The notes beneath the pieces were generated by a model. It was not told the origin of the DNA and searched no databases. It saw only the letters and a list, made by a program, of their open reading frames with translations. From the NCBI RefSeq assembly GCF_050402865.1, contig NZ_BAABMF010000014.1, positions 62,001 through 126,000 of the forward strand: a DNA stretch of 64,000 nucleotides, in the 5' to 3' direction. Source of the stretch: Clostridium_AF sediminicola. Its GTDB lineage: Bacteria > Bacillota > Clostridia > Clostridiales > Clostridiaceae. Positions 50,272 through 58,648 of this stretch are shown piece by piece. Numbering within the stretch: position 1 is the first letter of the stretch; each line of letters opens with the position of its first letter. The position numbers and the translations under genes were made by a program.

Positions 50272-51186
50272 ATGAAAGTACAAACTAATTTCAAGTTAGA
50301 AAACAGAGATTCAATATGGTTTCATCAGAATTCAGCACCAGTGAATGTAGCTTATGCTAAAAATGTATGTGACGTAGCGATTTTACCAATCGGAGCTATT
50401 GAGCAACACGGACCACATTGCCCATGTGGGTCAGATACTTTCAATGCAATAGGTATTGCAGAAAGAGTAGCAAAAGAATCAGGTGCAATGCTTTTGCCTT
50501 GCCCAATGTACGGTTCACATCCTCATCATCACTGGGGTATGCAAGGAACAATTCCTCTAAAATATGAAACTCATATAGCATTACTTGAAGATATCATTAG
50601 AGGTGCAGCTGTAGCAGGATATAATAAGTTCCTTATTATTTCAGCTCATGGTCAAGTTTCTTCAATGATTGTTGCTACACATAAATTGGGAATTGAAGGA
50701 TTATTCACTATTTCTTCAACTTGGTATGATTTCTTAAGAGATGACAAAACAGTTCTTAAAGATTATATGTGGCATGCAGATGAAGCAGAAACTTCATTAG
50801 CATTATGCTTATACCCTGAGTGGGTTAACATGGATTTAGCAGTTGCAGGTGGGGGTACTCCATTAATCGATGCTAAATGGAAACTTGCTCCAGGACAAGG
50901 AACAACTCCAGGTACTATGTATCACTTTGAAGGAACTTTCGGTTTACCAGAGAAAGATGATTTGGAAACTGGTGTTATCGGAGATCCTACAAATGCTTCA
51001 GCTGACAAAGGAGAATTATTAGTTTCTGCTACTGTTGGTCATTACTGTGAATTAATTAAAGAAATTAGAGCAAAGTACCCATGTGGAATTAATCCATTAG
51101 GATTCAGAAACCCAATGGGCTATGCTGGTAGTGAGAATATCGTATATGATAAAGATCATGATGATAAAGGACAATTATTAAAATAA
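50272..51186 (+). CDS. Creatininase-fold hydrolase, IolN-like, copy 2
   Basis: A 304-residue protein with the same metal-site segments as the copy at 38238 and about 12 differing residues, none in those segments. Even the leader is alike (CAGGAGGTAGTTAAATAATG against TAGGAGGTAACTAAATAATG). Unlike copy 1 it has no sigma-54 promoter: it sits behind an Ldh_2 dehydrogenase in an operon that probably starts at the LacI B promoter. The same reaction would thus be made available under two different controls. A perfect hairpin follows the gene. Confidence 0.86.
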   Translation: MKVQTNFKLENRDSIWFHQNSAPVNVAYAKNVCDVAILPIGAIEQHGPHCPCGSDTFNAIGIAERVAKESGAMLLPCPMYGSHPHHHWGMQGTIPLKYETHIALLEDIIRGAAVAGYNKFLIISAHGQVSSMIVATHKLGIEGLFTISSTWYDFLRDDKTVLKDYMWHADEAETSLALCLYPEWVNMDLAVAGGGTPLIDAKWKLAPGQGTTPGTMYHFEGTFGLPEKDDLETGVIGDPTNASADKGELLVSATVGHYCELIKEIRAKYPCGINPLGFRNPMGYAGSENIVYDKDHDDKGQLLK

Positions 51187-51206
51187 ATTTGTTTTAGGAT
51201 GGAATA

Positions 51207-51240
51207 ACTATAAATTGCGAACAAGTTCGCAATTTATAGT
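51207..51240 (+). terminator. Perfect 16-bp hairpin after creatininase-fold copy 2
   Basis: Arms 51207-51222 and 51225-51240 around AA in the loop region, including GCGAAC/GTTCGC. No T-run follows. It lies against the first copy of the intergenic repeat. Confidence 0.6.
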
Positions 51241-51408
51241 GACAAGTTACAAGTGATAAGTGACGAGTTGTGGATACCTTTCGTAAACGAAAGCTTTTAA
51301 TTAAACAAAAGATCTTTATTCCATCATCGAAGATTATATAGGCTTAGTTAAAGATTTTCTGAAAGAAAATCATCATTATCTTGTCACTTGTAATTTATCA
51401 CTTGTCAC
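51241..51408 (+). repeat. Intergenic repeat family, copy 1
   Basis: About 168 bp. The ends are complementary and built of GTGACAAGT/ACTTGTCAC units; inside lie a GGATACCTTT block with a small TTTCG/CGAAA stem and a GATTTTCTGAAAGAAAATCATC block. Three further copies are at 53823, 55431 (reverse) and 61722 (reverse). Confidence 0.75.
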
Positions 51409-51503
51409 TGATTTGTTTCACAATTTATTTTAATTATGAATTAATTATTTTGCTATTAACGCTATTTTAAAATATACAAAATAAACTCGGAGGAGTGATG
51501 AAG

Positions 51504-52331
51504 ATGAAATTGAAAGAAAAAGTTGCAGTAATAACAGGCGGTACTAAAGGAATTGGTCTTGGGATTGCAATAGAATATATAAAAGAAGGCGCTAAGGTTG
51601 TTATTGGAGGTCGTAATGCTGAAACAGGCAAAGAAGGATTAAAGACGCTGCAAGATTTAGGTGGAGATGCTATGTTTGTTCAATGTGATGTAGCAAAATT
51701 AGAAGATCTTGATAATATTATTGCAAAAACTGTGGAAAAATATGGAAGAGTAGATATATATGTTGCTAATGCTGGAATTAATGATCCAAATAAAACACAC
51801 TACTTAGATATCACTCCAGAACAATATGACAGAATTATGGATGTAAATTTAAGAGGTATGTTCTTTGGTGGACAAAAGGCTGCTAGACAAATGGTTAAGC
51901 AAGGGGAAGGTGGAGCTATAATAAATATGTCATCAGTGAATGCTCATTTGGCTCTTGATTCACAAATGGTTTATACGGCAAGTAAAGGTGGAATACAACA
52001 ATTAACAAAAGTACAAGCAGTAGCATTAGCACAACATGGTATAAAGGTAAATGCTATGGCTCCAGGTCCTATAGAAACTGATTTGATGAGAAGGGTAGGA
52101 TCTAATAAAGAACTAATGGATACAATCATATCTAGAACACCAATTGGAAGAATTGGAAGTACTAAAGAATGTGGAAGACTAGCAGTATTCCTTGCATGCG
52201 AAGATAGTGATTTTATATTTGGTCAGTCAATTTATAATGATGGAGGAAGAGGGTTCCAAGCATTCCCAGTACCAGGTTATAAAACTGTAACAGAGGAAGA
52301 TTATGAAATTTTATTAGAAGCTAAAAAATAA
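51504..52331 (+). CDS. SDR family oxidoreductase
   Basis: A 275-residue short-chain dehydrogenase. The cofactor motif is ITGGTKGIGLGIA at about 9-21, VANAGIN is at about 85-91, and the catalytic Ser, Tyr and Lys lie in NMSSVNAH and YTASKGG (about 153-159). The C-terminal 25 residues extend beyond a minimal SDR. It probably oxidises a hydroxyl of the pathway substrate or a keto intermediate. The ATG at 51504 is 8 nt from CGGAGGAG, better than the starts at 51495 and 51498. The fucose-isomerase-like gene follows after 59 nt. Confidence 0.9.
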   Translation: MKLKEKVAVITGGTKGIGLGIAIEYIKEGAKVVIGGRNAETGKEGLKTLQDLGGDAMFVQCDVAKLEDLDNIIAKTVEKYGRVDIYVANAGINDPNKTHYLDITPEQYDRIMDVNLRGMFFGGQKAARQMVKQGEGGAIINMSSVNAHLALDSQMVYTASKGGIQQLTKVQAVALAQHGIKVNAMAPGPIETDLMRRVGSNKELMDTIISRTPIGRIGSTKECGRLAVFLACEDSDFIFGQSIYNDGGRGFQAFPVPGYKTVTEEDYEILLEAKK

Positions 52332-52390
52332 GAAAATACTGATTAATAACTATTAATTTTAATATATAAAATTTTAGGAGGCAAAGTATT

Positions 52391-53806
52391 ATGAGTAAAC
52401 CTAGAGTAGGATTAATTACTTTTGGAGATCCAAGAGATCATGAATATAATAACTTTTTCAAGAGATATGCAGAACCAAAGTATTTTGATGGAATAGAGTA
52501 TTTTAGTAGTCTTCCAATAGATTTAGTTTATGGGGAGAAGGTTGCATGTACTATACAAGACATAGATGAGCAAGTAGATATGCTTAAAAAAGCAGGTGTT
52601 GAATCTTATATAGCTTACAATCCTTGTTGGTCTTGGCCAAATATGGTAGTTAGAAGTGTTATTGCTTTGGATTTACCAACTGTTCTAGTTACTAATTGTG
52701 ACCCAGGAACTCATGGTACAGTTGGATTATTAGGAATAGGTGGTACTCTAAGTCAAATCGGTAAACCACATATTAGAATTAGAGCTGACTTTGGTGATAA
52801 AGTATTTGAAGAAAAAATGATGCCTTATCTACAAGCAGCACAAGTTGCTAGTAAACTTAAAGGCGAGATTTTTGGAATGTTTGGTGGCCGTTCTCTTGGT
52901 ATAGATACTGGAGTTCATGATCCTATGCAGTGGAAGGCTAAATTTGGAATAGATACAGATCATATAGATCAATTAGAAATTATAAGACAAGCTGATATGA
53001 TAGATGAAGATAGAGTTGAAAAAATGACTAAGTGGCTCGTTGAGAGTGTAAGTAAGGTTTCTTACAATGAAAAATTAACTTCTGATAAACTTAAATATCA
53101 AGTTAGATGTTATCTTGCAACAAAAGATATTATTGAGCAAAGAAATTTAAGCTTCTTATCAGTAAAATGTATGCCTGATTTAACAAATAATTATGTTCCT
53201 CAATGTTTATCAGCAGCATTCTTACCTTATTCATATGATGGAGAAGGTCCAAAGAAACCAATAGCAATGTCTTGTGAAGCAGATGCAGATGCAGCATTAA
53301 CTATGGAAATGTTAAAGATTATTTCTGGAGATGCAGCAACAATGTTTGCAGATGTAAGTCATATGGCACCAGAAAAGAATTTACTATACTTACCAAACTG
53401 CGGAGGAATGACTGCTTGGTTTGCTAATCGCTCAGATGATCCTGCAGAGAATATGAAAAAAATTGAACTTCGTCCAGCTAATAGACCTGCAGGTGGAGCA
53501 TCAACATTTATGATGGCAGCTCCAGGAGAAATCACTTTAGCTCGTTTATACAGAGTAAAGGGACAATATAAAATGGCAATTATTCCTGGTGAAGTTATAA
53601 CTCCAGATGCAGAAACACTTGATGAGTTTGTAAAATCAAGAGGATCTCATCAATTACCAACAGCGTATGTAAAAGTAAGTTTTGATTTTGATGAGTTTGT
53701 TGATGAATTCGGATCAAATCATATAGTAGGTGTTGGTGGTATATATGAAAAAGAGTTAGTAAGTGTTTGTGAAATGTTAGATATAACACCGGTTGTTATG
53801 AAATAA
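52391..53806 (+). CDS. L-fucose/L-arabinose isomerase-like protein
   Basis: A 471-residue protein of the L-fucose isomerase-like family. It opens with VGLITFGDPRDHEYNNFF and has AYNPCWSWPNMVVRS (about 74-88), GGRSLGIDTGVHDPMQW (about 165-181, near expected metal-site residues) and SCEADADAALTMEMLKIISG (about 296-315, a glutamate-aspartate pair as in FucI). These features support metal-dependent ketose/aldose or sugar-acid isomerisation. The exact substrate is unknown; several family members do not isomerise fucose. TAGGAGGCAAAG precedes the ATG. Confidence 0.82.
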   Translation: MSKPRVGLITFGDPRDHEYNNFFKRYAEPKYFDGIEYFSSLPIDLVYGEKVACTIQDIDEQVDMLKKAGVESYIAYNPCWSWPNMVVRSVIALDLPTVLVTNCDPGTHGTVGLLGIGGTLSQIGKPHIRIRADFGDKVFEEKMMPYLQAAQVASKLKGEIFGMFGGRSLGIDTGVHDPMQWKAKFGIDTDHIDQLEIIRQADMIDEDRVEKMTKWLVESVSKVSYNEKLTSDKLKYQVRCYLATKDIIEQRNLSFLSVKCMPDLTNNYVPQCLSAAFLPYSYDGEGPKKPIAMSCEADADAALTMEMLKIISGDAATMFADVSHMAPEKNLLYLPNCGGMTAWFANRSDDPAENMKKIELRPANRPAGGASTFMMAAPGEITLARLYRVKGQYKMAIIPGEVITPDAETLDEFVKSRGSHQLPTAYVKVSFDFDEFVDEFGSNHIVGVGGIYEKELVSVCEMLDITPVVMK

Positions 53807-53822
53807 ATTAGTTCATACTAAA

Positions 53823-53960
53823 GTTTACAGTTTACAGTTTATATTTTACAGTTGACAGTAAAGGATACCTTTTGCTAGCAAAAGATTCTAATCTTATTTG
53901 AAAATTTTCTGGAAGAAAATCATCCATTACTGAAAATTGTAGACTGTCAATTGTAAACTG
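53823..53960 (+). repeat. Intergenic repeat family, copy 2
   Basis: About 138 bp. Same internal blocks (GGATACCTTTTGCTAGCAAAAG and TTTTCTGGAAGAAAATCATCC, the second element of the family) but different ends, built of GTTTACAG/CTGTAAAC-like units that still pair with each other. A small ATAGAAAAG/CTTTTCTAT hairpin (53961-53989) lies between it and the kinase ribosome site. Confidence 0.72.
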
Positions 53961-54007
53961 ATAGAAAAGTAGCGAAGCAGCTTTTCTATATTACTGGGAG
54001 GGATAGC

Positions 54008-55423
54008 ATGAACGAAAAGATTATTAAAAAGACAGTTATAGAAGAATCTTTACCAAATGAATGGTCAGAAGATTTAGTTCAAGATATTGATGAATTATTA
54101 AATAAAAGCAAACATAAATTAGTTGTTTTAGATGATGACCCAACAGGAACTCAGACAGTACATGATTTACCAATACTTACTGAATGGTCTATAGATATTC
54201 TGACTGAAGAATTTAAAAATGATGAGTATAATGCATTTTATATACTTACAAATTCAAGAGCAATGTCAGAAGAAAATGCGATAGCTTTAAATAAAGAAAT
54301 TGCACAGAATTTGAAAGAAGCTGCTAAAAATACTGATTCTTCATTTGCTATAGTTAGTAGAGGTGACTCAACACTTAGAGGACATTTTCTAAAAGAAGTA
54401 AATGCACTGCAAGAAGCTCTACAGGAAAAATTCGATGGATGGATTCTATTTCCTTACTTTTTAGAGGGTGGTAGATATACAGCTAATGATATCCATTATG
54501 TAAAAGAAGGAGTGGATTTTATACCTGCAGGTTTAACTCCTTTTGCAGATGATCATACCTTTGGATATAAATCATCTAATCTTAAAGAGTGGATAGAAGA
54601 AAAGACTAATGGAGATGTGAAAAAGGAAGATGTTGTATCTATAACATTAGATGACATTAGAAAAAGTGGACCAGATAAAGTTAAAGAAAAGCTTGTCAAA
54701 CTATTTGATTCTCAGATTTGCATAGTTAATGCTTTCACTTATAAGGATGTAGAAGTTTTCGTTAAAGCATTATTGGAAGCTGAAGGGTCAGGAAAAAAAT
54801 TCTTATATAGAACATCCTCATCTTTTGTAAAAACAAGAGCAGGAAATACATCGAGATCTCTTCTAAGTAAAGAAGAACTTAATGTTAATAAAAAAGGTGG
54901 CGGCTTACTTATTGTAGGATCTTATGTTCCAAAAACAACTGAGCAAGTTCAAACATTAATTAAAGAAACAGACATTGAAAGTATAGAAATTGATGTTTCA
55001 TTATTAATAAATGAAGAAACTAGAGAAAATGAAATAATAAGCATAGCTGAAAAGGTAGATGCTATATTGGAAAAAGAAAAAGATGTAGCTATCTATACTT
55101 CAAGAAGAGTATTAAAAGGTGATGAGACTAAGAGTAGTCTAGCTAAAGGAAATCTTATTTCTGATGGTCTTATAGAAATACTTCATTCATTAGAAAGTAT
55201 ACCAAGATATGTAATAGCAAAGGGTGGAATTACATCCAGTGATGTAGCTACAAAAGGGATTGGTATAAAAAGAGCGGTTGTTATGGGTCAGATACTAAAG
55301 GGAATACCAGTTTGGAAAGTTGGAAAAGAAGGTCGATATCCTGATTCAACATATATAGTTTTCCCAGGCAATGTTGGTGACGAGTATGCATTAGCAGATG
55401 CTGTGAAAATTTTAAGTAAATAA
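54008..55423 (+). CDS. Four-carbon acid sugar kinase family protein (DUF1537)
   Basis: A 471-residue kinase of the OtnK/DtnK/LtnK type. The N-terminal domain has LDDDPTGTQTVHD at about 37-49, the family signature, and SRGDSTLRGHF at about 118-128. The C-terminal ATP-binding domain ends IVFPGNVGDEYALADAV. Characterised members phosphorylate 3-oxo-tetronates and related four-carbon sugar acids before decarboxylation or aldol steps. The class II aldolase follows, consistent with phosphorylation then cleavage. Its length is slightly above the usual 420-440. GGGAGGG precedes the ATG. Confidence 0.9.
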   Translation: MNEKIIKKTVIEESLPNEWSEDLVQDIDELLNKSKHKLVVLDDDPTGTQTVHDLPILTEWSIDILTEEFKNDEYNAFYILTNSRAMSEENAIALNKEIAQNLKEAAKNTDSSFAIVSRGDSTLRGHFLKEVNALQEALQEKFDGWILFPYFLEGGRYTANDIHYVKEGVDFIPAGLTPFADDHTFGYKSSNLKEWIEEKTNGDVKKEDVVSITLDDIRKSGPDKVKEKLVKLFDSQICIVNAFTYKDVEVFVKALLEAEGSGKKFLYRTSSSFVKTRAGNTSRSLLSKEELNVNKKGGGLLIVGSYVPKTTEQVQTLIKETDIESIEIDVSLLINEETRENEIISIAEKVDAILEKEKDVAIYTSRRVLKGDETKSSLAKGNLISDGLIEILHSLESIPRYVIAKGGITSSDVATKGIGIKRAVVMGQILKGIPVWKVGKEGRYPDSTYIVFPGNVGDEYALADAVKILSK

Positions 55424-55430
55424 TTTATTA

Positions 55431-55587
55431 GTTGTCAGTTTACAGTGTACAATGGACAGTTAAGGATGATTATCTTTCAGAAAATCTATAATTAAACCTT
55501 TATCATTTTCGATAATCTAGTAATGGACTTTTGCTATGCAAAAGGTATCCACAACTGTCAACTGAAAACTGTGCATTGTGAACTGTA
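55431..55587 (-). repeat. Intergenic repeat family, copy 3 (reverse)
   Basis: About 157 bp in the opposite orientation. CTTTTGCTATGCAAAAGG then TATCC is the reverse of the GGATACC block, and AAGGATGATTATCTTTCAGA the reverse of the ATCATC block. Ends are GTTGTCAGTTTACAGTG and CACTGT/AACTGT-type units that pair. The aldolase ribosome site begins 2-3 bp after its end. Confidence 0.7.
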
Positions 55588-55601
55588 CTGGAGGTTATAT
55601 T

Positions 55602-56447
55602 ATGTTGATTAACGAAAAAAAACTTTTGATGGATGCTCAAAAAGGTAAATATGCTGTAGGTGCGTTTAATGTATATAATATGGAAGGTGTAAAAGCTGTG
55701 ATTTCTTCAGCACAAAAGGAGAAAAGTCCTATTATTCTTCAACTGCATCCAATAGTTTTAGAATATGGGGGGGCACCCTTCATTGAAATGTGTAAAAAAG
55801 CATCAGAAACTACTGAAGTACCAGTTGCTATTCATTTTGATCATAGCGATAAAGCTAATGATATCGAGTTAGCATTGAATTTAGGAGTAAAATCTGTTAT
55901 GGCTGATGGGTCTCAATTAGAATATAGGGACAATCTGAAGTTTACTAAGAAGATGGCTGATTTAGCTCATAAATATGAAGCAGTAATTGAAGGAGAGTAT
56001 GGCAGGCTTAGTGGTTCAGAAGATGGAATTACAGTTGCAGAGCATGACGCAAAGCTTACTAATCCCTTAAAAGCAAAAGAATATGTTGAATATACTAGTG
56101 TTGATAGTTTAGCAGTATGTATTGGCAATGTTCACGGACACTATAAATGCGAACCTGTCATAGACTTTGAAAGATTAACTGAAATTTCTAAGTCTGTGGA
56201 AGTTCCTCTTGTATTACATGGTGGTTCAGGACTTAAAGAAGATGTAATTAAAAAATGTATTGAGCTGGGTATATGCAAAGTGAATGTCAATACTGAAGTT
56301 AGAGAAGCATATTTAAATGCTATGAAAAAAATGAGTATATCAGAGGAAAAGAATGATTTATTAAAAATAATGAATAATTGCATAGAAGCTATGGGAGATA
56401 TTGTGGTTAGTAAAATAAAATTATTTGGCTCTTACGACAGATATTAA
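55602..56447 (+). CDS. Class II fructose-bisphosphate aldolase family protein
   Basis: A 281-residue zinc aldolase (GatY/KbaY/IolJ branch). Zinc and substrate sites are visible: HFDHSDKANDIE at about 81-92, the glutamate in IEGEYGRLSGSEDG, GNVHGHY at about 178-184 and LHGGSGL at about 208-214. It cleaves a phosphorylated ketose or keto-acid to DHAP (or a related triose phosphate) and an aldehyde, matching the preceding DUF1537 kinase. The ATG at 55602 has GGAGG 8-12 nt before it; an upstream in-frame start at 55578 lies in the repeat. The C-terminus is shorter than in some relatives. Confidence 0.88.
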   Translation: MLINEKKLLMDAQKGKYAVGAFNVYNMEGVKAVISSAQKEKSPIILQLHPIVLEYGGAPFIEMCKKASETTEVPVAIHFDHSDKANDIELALNLGVKSVMADGSQLEYRDNLKFTKKMADLAHKYEAVIEGEYGRLSGSEDGITVAEHDAKLTNPLKAKEYVEYTSVDSLAVCIGNVHGHYKCEPVIDFERLTEISKSVEVPLVLHGGSGLKEDVIKKCIELGICKVNVNTEVREAYLNAMKKMSISEEKNDLLKIMNNCIEAMGDIVVSKIKLFGSYDRY

Positions 56448-56468
56448 AAATTAGATGAGGTGAAGAAA

Positions 56469-57263
56469 ATGTTAAGAAAAGATGAAAAATTCAATAATAA
56501 AGTAAAACACTTACTAAAAGACGGTAAAAAAGTTGTTGGAGGATGGTTACAATCTGGGAGTAATATAACAGCAGAGGTAATGGCTAGATCTGGTTTTGAC
56601 TTTTGTATTATAGACATGGAACATGGTCCTGGAAATATTATGACTTTAATTTCTCAATTACAAGGAATGAACGGATACGGGGCAACACCACTTGTACGAG
56701 CACCTTGGAATGATTTTGTAGCAATAAAAAGAATCTTAGACGCAGGAGTACATGGTCTTTTAGTTCCATATGTAAGTACAAAAGAAGAAGCAGAATCAGC
56801 AGTAAAAGCATGTAAATACCCACCAGCAGGTGTTAGAGGGGTTGCAGGAAGTCCAAGAGCAGAAGGATTTGGATATAACATAATGAACTATATGAATCAC
56901 GCAGATGATGAAGTTATGTTAATGACTGCAGTAGAAACTCCAATTGCTGTTGAAAATATTGAAGAATTAGTAAGTGTTGAAGGATTAGATGGTATATTTA
57001 TAGGACCAATGGATTTGGCTACTTCAATGGGACATTTCTGTGATCCAAAACATCCAGAAGTTCAAGAAGCTATTGCTAAAATAGAAAAAACAGTATTTGC
57101 TTCTAATAAATTCTTAGGAACTGTTGCTGGTAGCTTTGAACAAGCAAAAGTACTTTATGATAAAGGTTATCAGTTTGTTATTGTAATGTCTGATACAGTA
57201 TCATTAGGTAAACTTGCAGTGAAAAATGTAGAGAGTTTTAAAGAAGAGTATCCTAATAGATAA
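56469..57263 (+). CDS. HpcH/HpaI family aldolase, copy 2
   Basis: A 264-residue aldolase of the same family as 40707, but clearly diverged. Its segments are FCIIDMEHGPGN at about 44-55, DAGVHGLLVPYVST at about 93-106, the glutamate in TAVETPIAVENI and FIGPMDLATSMGHFCDPKHPEV at about 176-197. It is closer to the HpaI/GarL pattern than copy 1 is. A pyruvate and aldehyde product is expected. GAGGTGAAG precedes the ATG at 56469, 21 nt after the class II aldolase; the SMP-30 gene follows after 17 nt. Confidence 0.9.
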   Translation: MLRKDEKFNNKVKHLLKDGKKVVGGWLQSGSNITAEVMARSGFDFCIIDMEHGPGNIMTLISQLQGMNGYGATPLVRAPWNDFVAIKRILDAGVHGLLVPYVSTKEEAESAVKACKYPPAGVRGVAGSPRAEGFGYNIMNYMNHADDEVMLMTAVETPIAVENIEELVSVEGLDGIFIGPMDLATSMGHFCDPKHPEVQEAIAKIEKTVFASNKFLGTVAGSFEQAKVLYDKGYQFVIVMSDTVSLGKLAVKNVESFKEEYPNR

Positions 57264-57280
57264 TCAAGAGGGTGGACACA

Positions 57281-58168
57281 ATGCCAATTAAATTGGAAGT
57301 TTTTGATGAAAAAATCTTCGATATTATAAGCCTTGAACAAGAGTTAAAAGTAGTTGCTTCAGGATTTACTTTTATTGAAGGGCCTATTTGGAATGAAAAA
57401 GAAAAACATTTAATTTTCAATGATATTCCTGAAAGTGTTACTTATAAGCTTGATAAGAATGGCGATGTTTCTATAGTTATAAAAGATAACAATAAGTCTA
57501 ATGGTAATTGTTATGATAATAAAGGAAGAATTATTAGCTGTGAGCATACTAAAAGTAGATTAAGTATGATGAATGTAGATGGAAGTAATAGAAAAGTACT
57601 TATATCTCATTATAATGGAAAGGAATTAAATAGTCCCAATGATGTTGTTGTAAAAAGTGATGGAACAATATACTTTACAGATCCACGATTTGGAAGGAAT
57701 CCATCAAGAGTTGGCGTGCCAAGAGAGCAAGAATTGAACTTTCAAGGGGTATTTAAGTTATGTTCTGAAACTCATGAGTTAACATTACTTGCAGATCATT
57801 TTGAAAATCCCAATGGACTATGTTTTTCAAAAGATGAAAGACAATTGTTTGTAAATGATTCTCCTAGAAAAACTATTGAAGTATTTGATATTGACAATGA
57901 TGGGAATTTAGATAATAAGAGAATTTGGGCTGTGACTGAAGGGGAAGGTCCTGGACTACCTGATGGAATGAAAATAGACAGTGAAGGGAATTTATATTGC
58001 TGTGCTCAAGGTGGACTTCATATCTTTGATAAAAATGCAAGATGTCTTGGTGTAGTGCATATTCCAGAACAACTAGCTAATTTTACTTTTGGAGGTAGCG
58101 ATTTAAAAACATTGTACTTAGCAGCCTCAACAACAGTTTATACAATAAGAGGAAAAGTTCCATTTTAA
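57281..58168 (+). CDS. SMP-30/gluconolactonase family lactonase
   Basis: A 295-residue six-bladed propeller enzyme. EGPIWNEKEKHLIFNDIP (about 35-52) carries the metal glutamate, NGNCYDNKGRIISCEH the next blade, SPNDVVVKSDGTIYFTDPRFG (the family SPNDV/FTDP pair, with the metal asparagine) follows, and LPDGMKIDSEGNLYC provides the catalytic aspartate. Such enzymes open sugar-acid lactones. Its presence fits a route through an aldonolactone made by one of the dehydrogenases. The ATG at 57281 has GAGGGTGG before it. Last gene of this operon, followed by a long hairpin. Confidence 0.92.
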   Translation: MPIKLEVFDEKIFDIISLEQELKVVASGFTFIEGPIWNEKEKHLIFNDIPESVTYKLDKNGDVSIVIKDNNKSNGNCYDNKGRIISCEHTKSRLSMMNVDGSNRKVLISHYNGKELNSPNDVVVKSDGTIYFTDPRFGRNPSRVGVPREQELNFQGVFKLCSETHELTLLADHFENPNGLCFSKDERQLFVNDSPRKTIEVFDIDNDGNLDNKRIWAVTEGEGPGLPDGMKIDSEGNLYCCAQGGLHIFDKNARCLGVVHIPEQLANFTFGGSDLKTLYLAASTTVYTIRGKVPF

Positions 58169-58174
58169 GAAATA

Positions 58175-58228
58175 TTTACAAATAACTTTCTTCCCTTTTT
58201 TTAAGAAAGGGAAGGTGTTGTTTGTAAA
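58175..58228 (+). terminator. Terminator after the SMP-30 gene
   Basis: CTTCCCTTT (58190-58198) pairs with AAAGGGAAG (58206-58214), with outer TTTACAAA/TTTGTAAA arms (58175-58182 with 58221-58228). It marks the end of the sugar-acid operon. Confidence 0.7.
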
Positions 58229-58294
58229 ATTCATTCAAATTCATATGAAAAGTAAAATGTAATACAAAAAGTAAGAAAATTCAAAAAATAGTAC

Positions 58295-58323
58295 TTGCAA
58301 AAAAAGTTGAAAAATGTTACAAT
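58295..58323 (+). promoter_or_regulatory. SigmaA promoter upstream of TRAP module 2
   Basis: TTGCAA, a 17-nt spacer and TACAAT, about 325 nt before dctP2. A nearer TATAAT (58595-58600) lacks a good -35. Either could serve the module. Confidence 0.45.
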
Positions 58324-58385
58324 AACATACATATTAGATAAAAAATACCTATACACAAAAAGTTATCTGACGTTTAATAAGAGGC

Positions 58386-58428
58386 AAATCAAAACTAACA
58401 AATCAAAATTGACAATTCAAAATTAATT
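58386..58428 (+). repeat. Isolated arm-like AT repeat
   Basis: A run of AATCAAAA/ATTCAAAATT units of the sort found at the ends of the intergenic repeat family, without the internal blocks. Possibly a decayed end of a lost copy. Confidence 0.35.
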
Positions 58429-58553
58429 AAGTTAAAAAAGCCAAACTTGAAAAGACATATTAAGCAACTTCACTAAAATCACTAAAATTTATAAAATCAC
58501 TAAGATAAAATTACTAATAATTAAAAATGTTACTGATAATTTTAGGCTTGAGA

Positions 58554-58567
58554 AGTAAACATTTACA
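58554..58567. promoter_or_regulatory. Operator-like site upstream of TRAP module 2
   Basis: AGTAAACATTTACA, 12 of 14 bases shared with the dyad upstream of dctP1 and 81 bp before the dctP2 start. A conserved position and core suggest both modules answer to the same repressor or activator. Confidence 0.5.
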
Positions 58568-58648
58568 TATATCTTTGGAATATTAAAAGTTGTGTATAAT
58601 ATCATAATGTTTAAACAAAATTTTATATAAATGAGGGGGATTTTTAGT

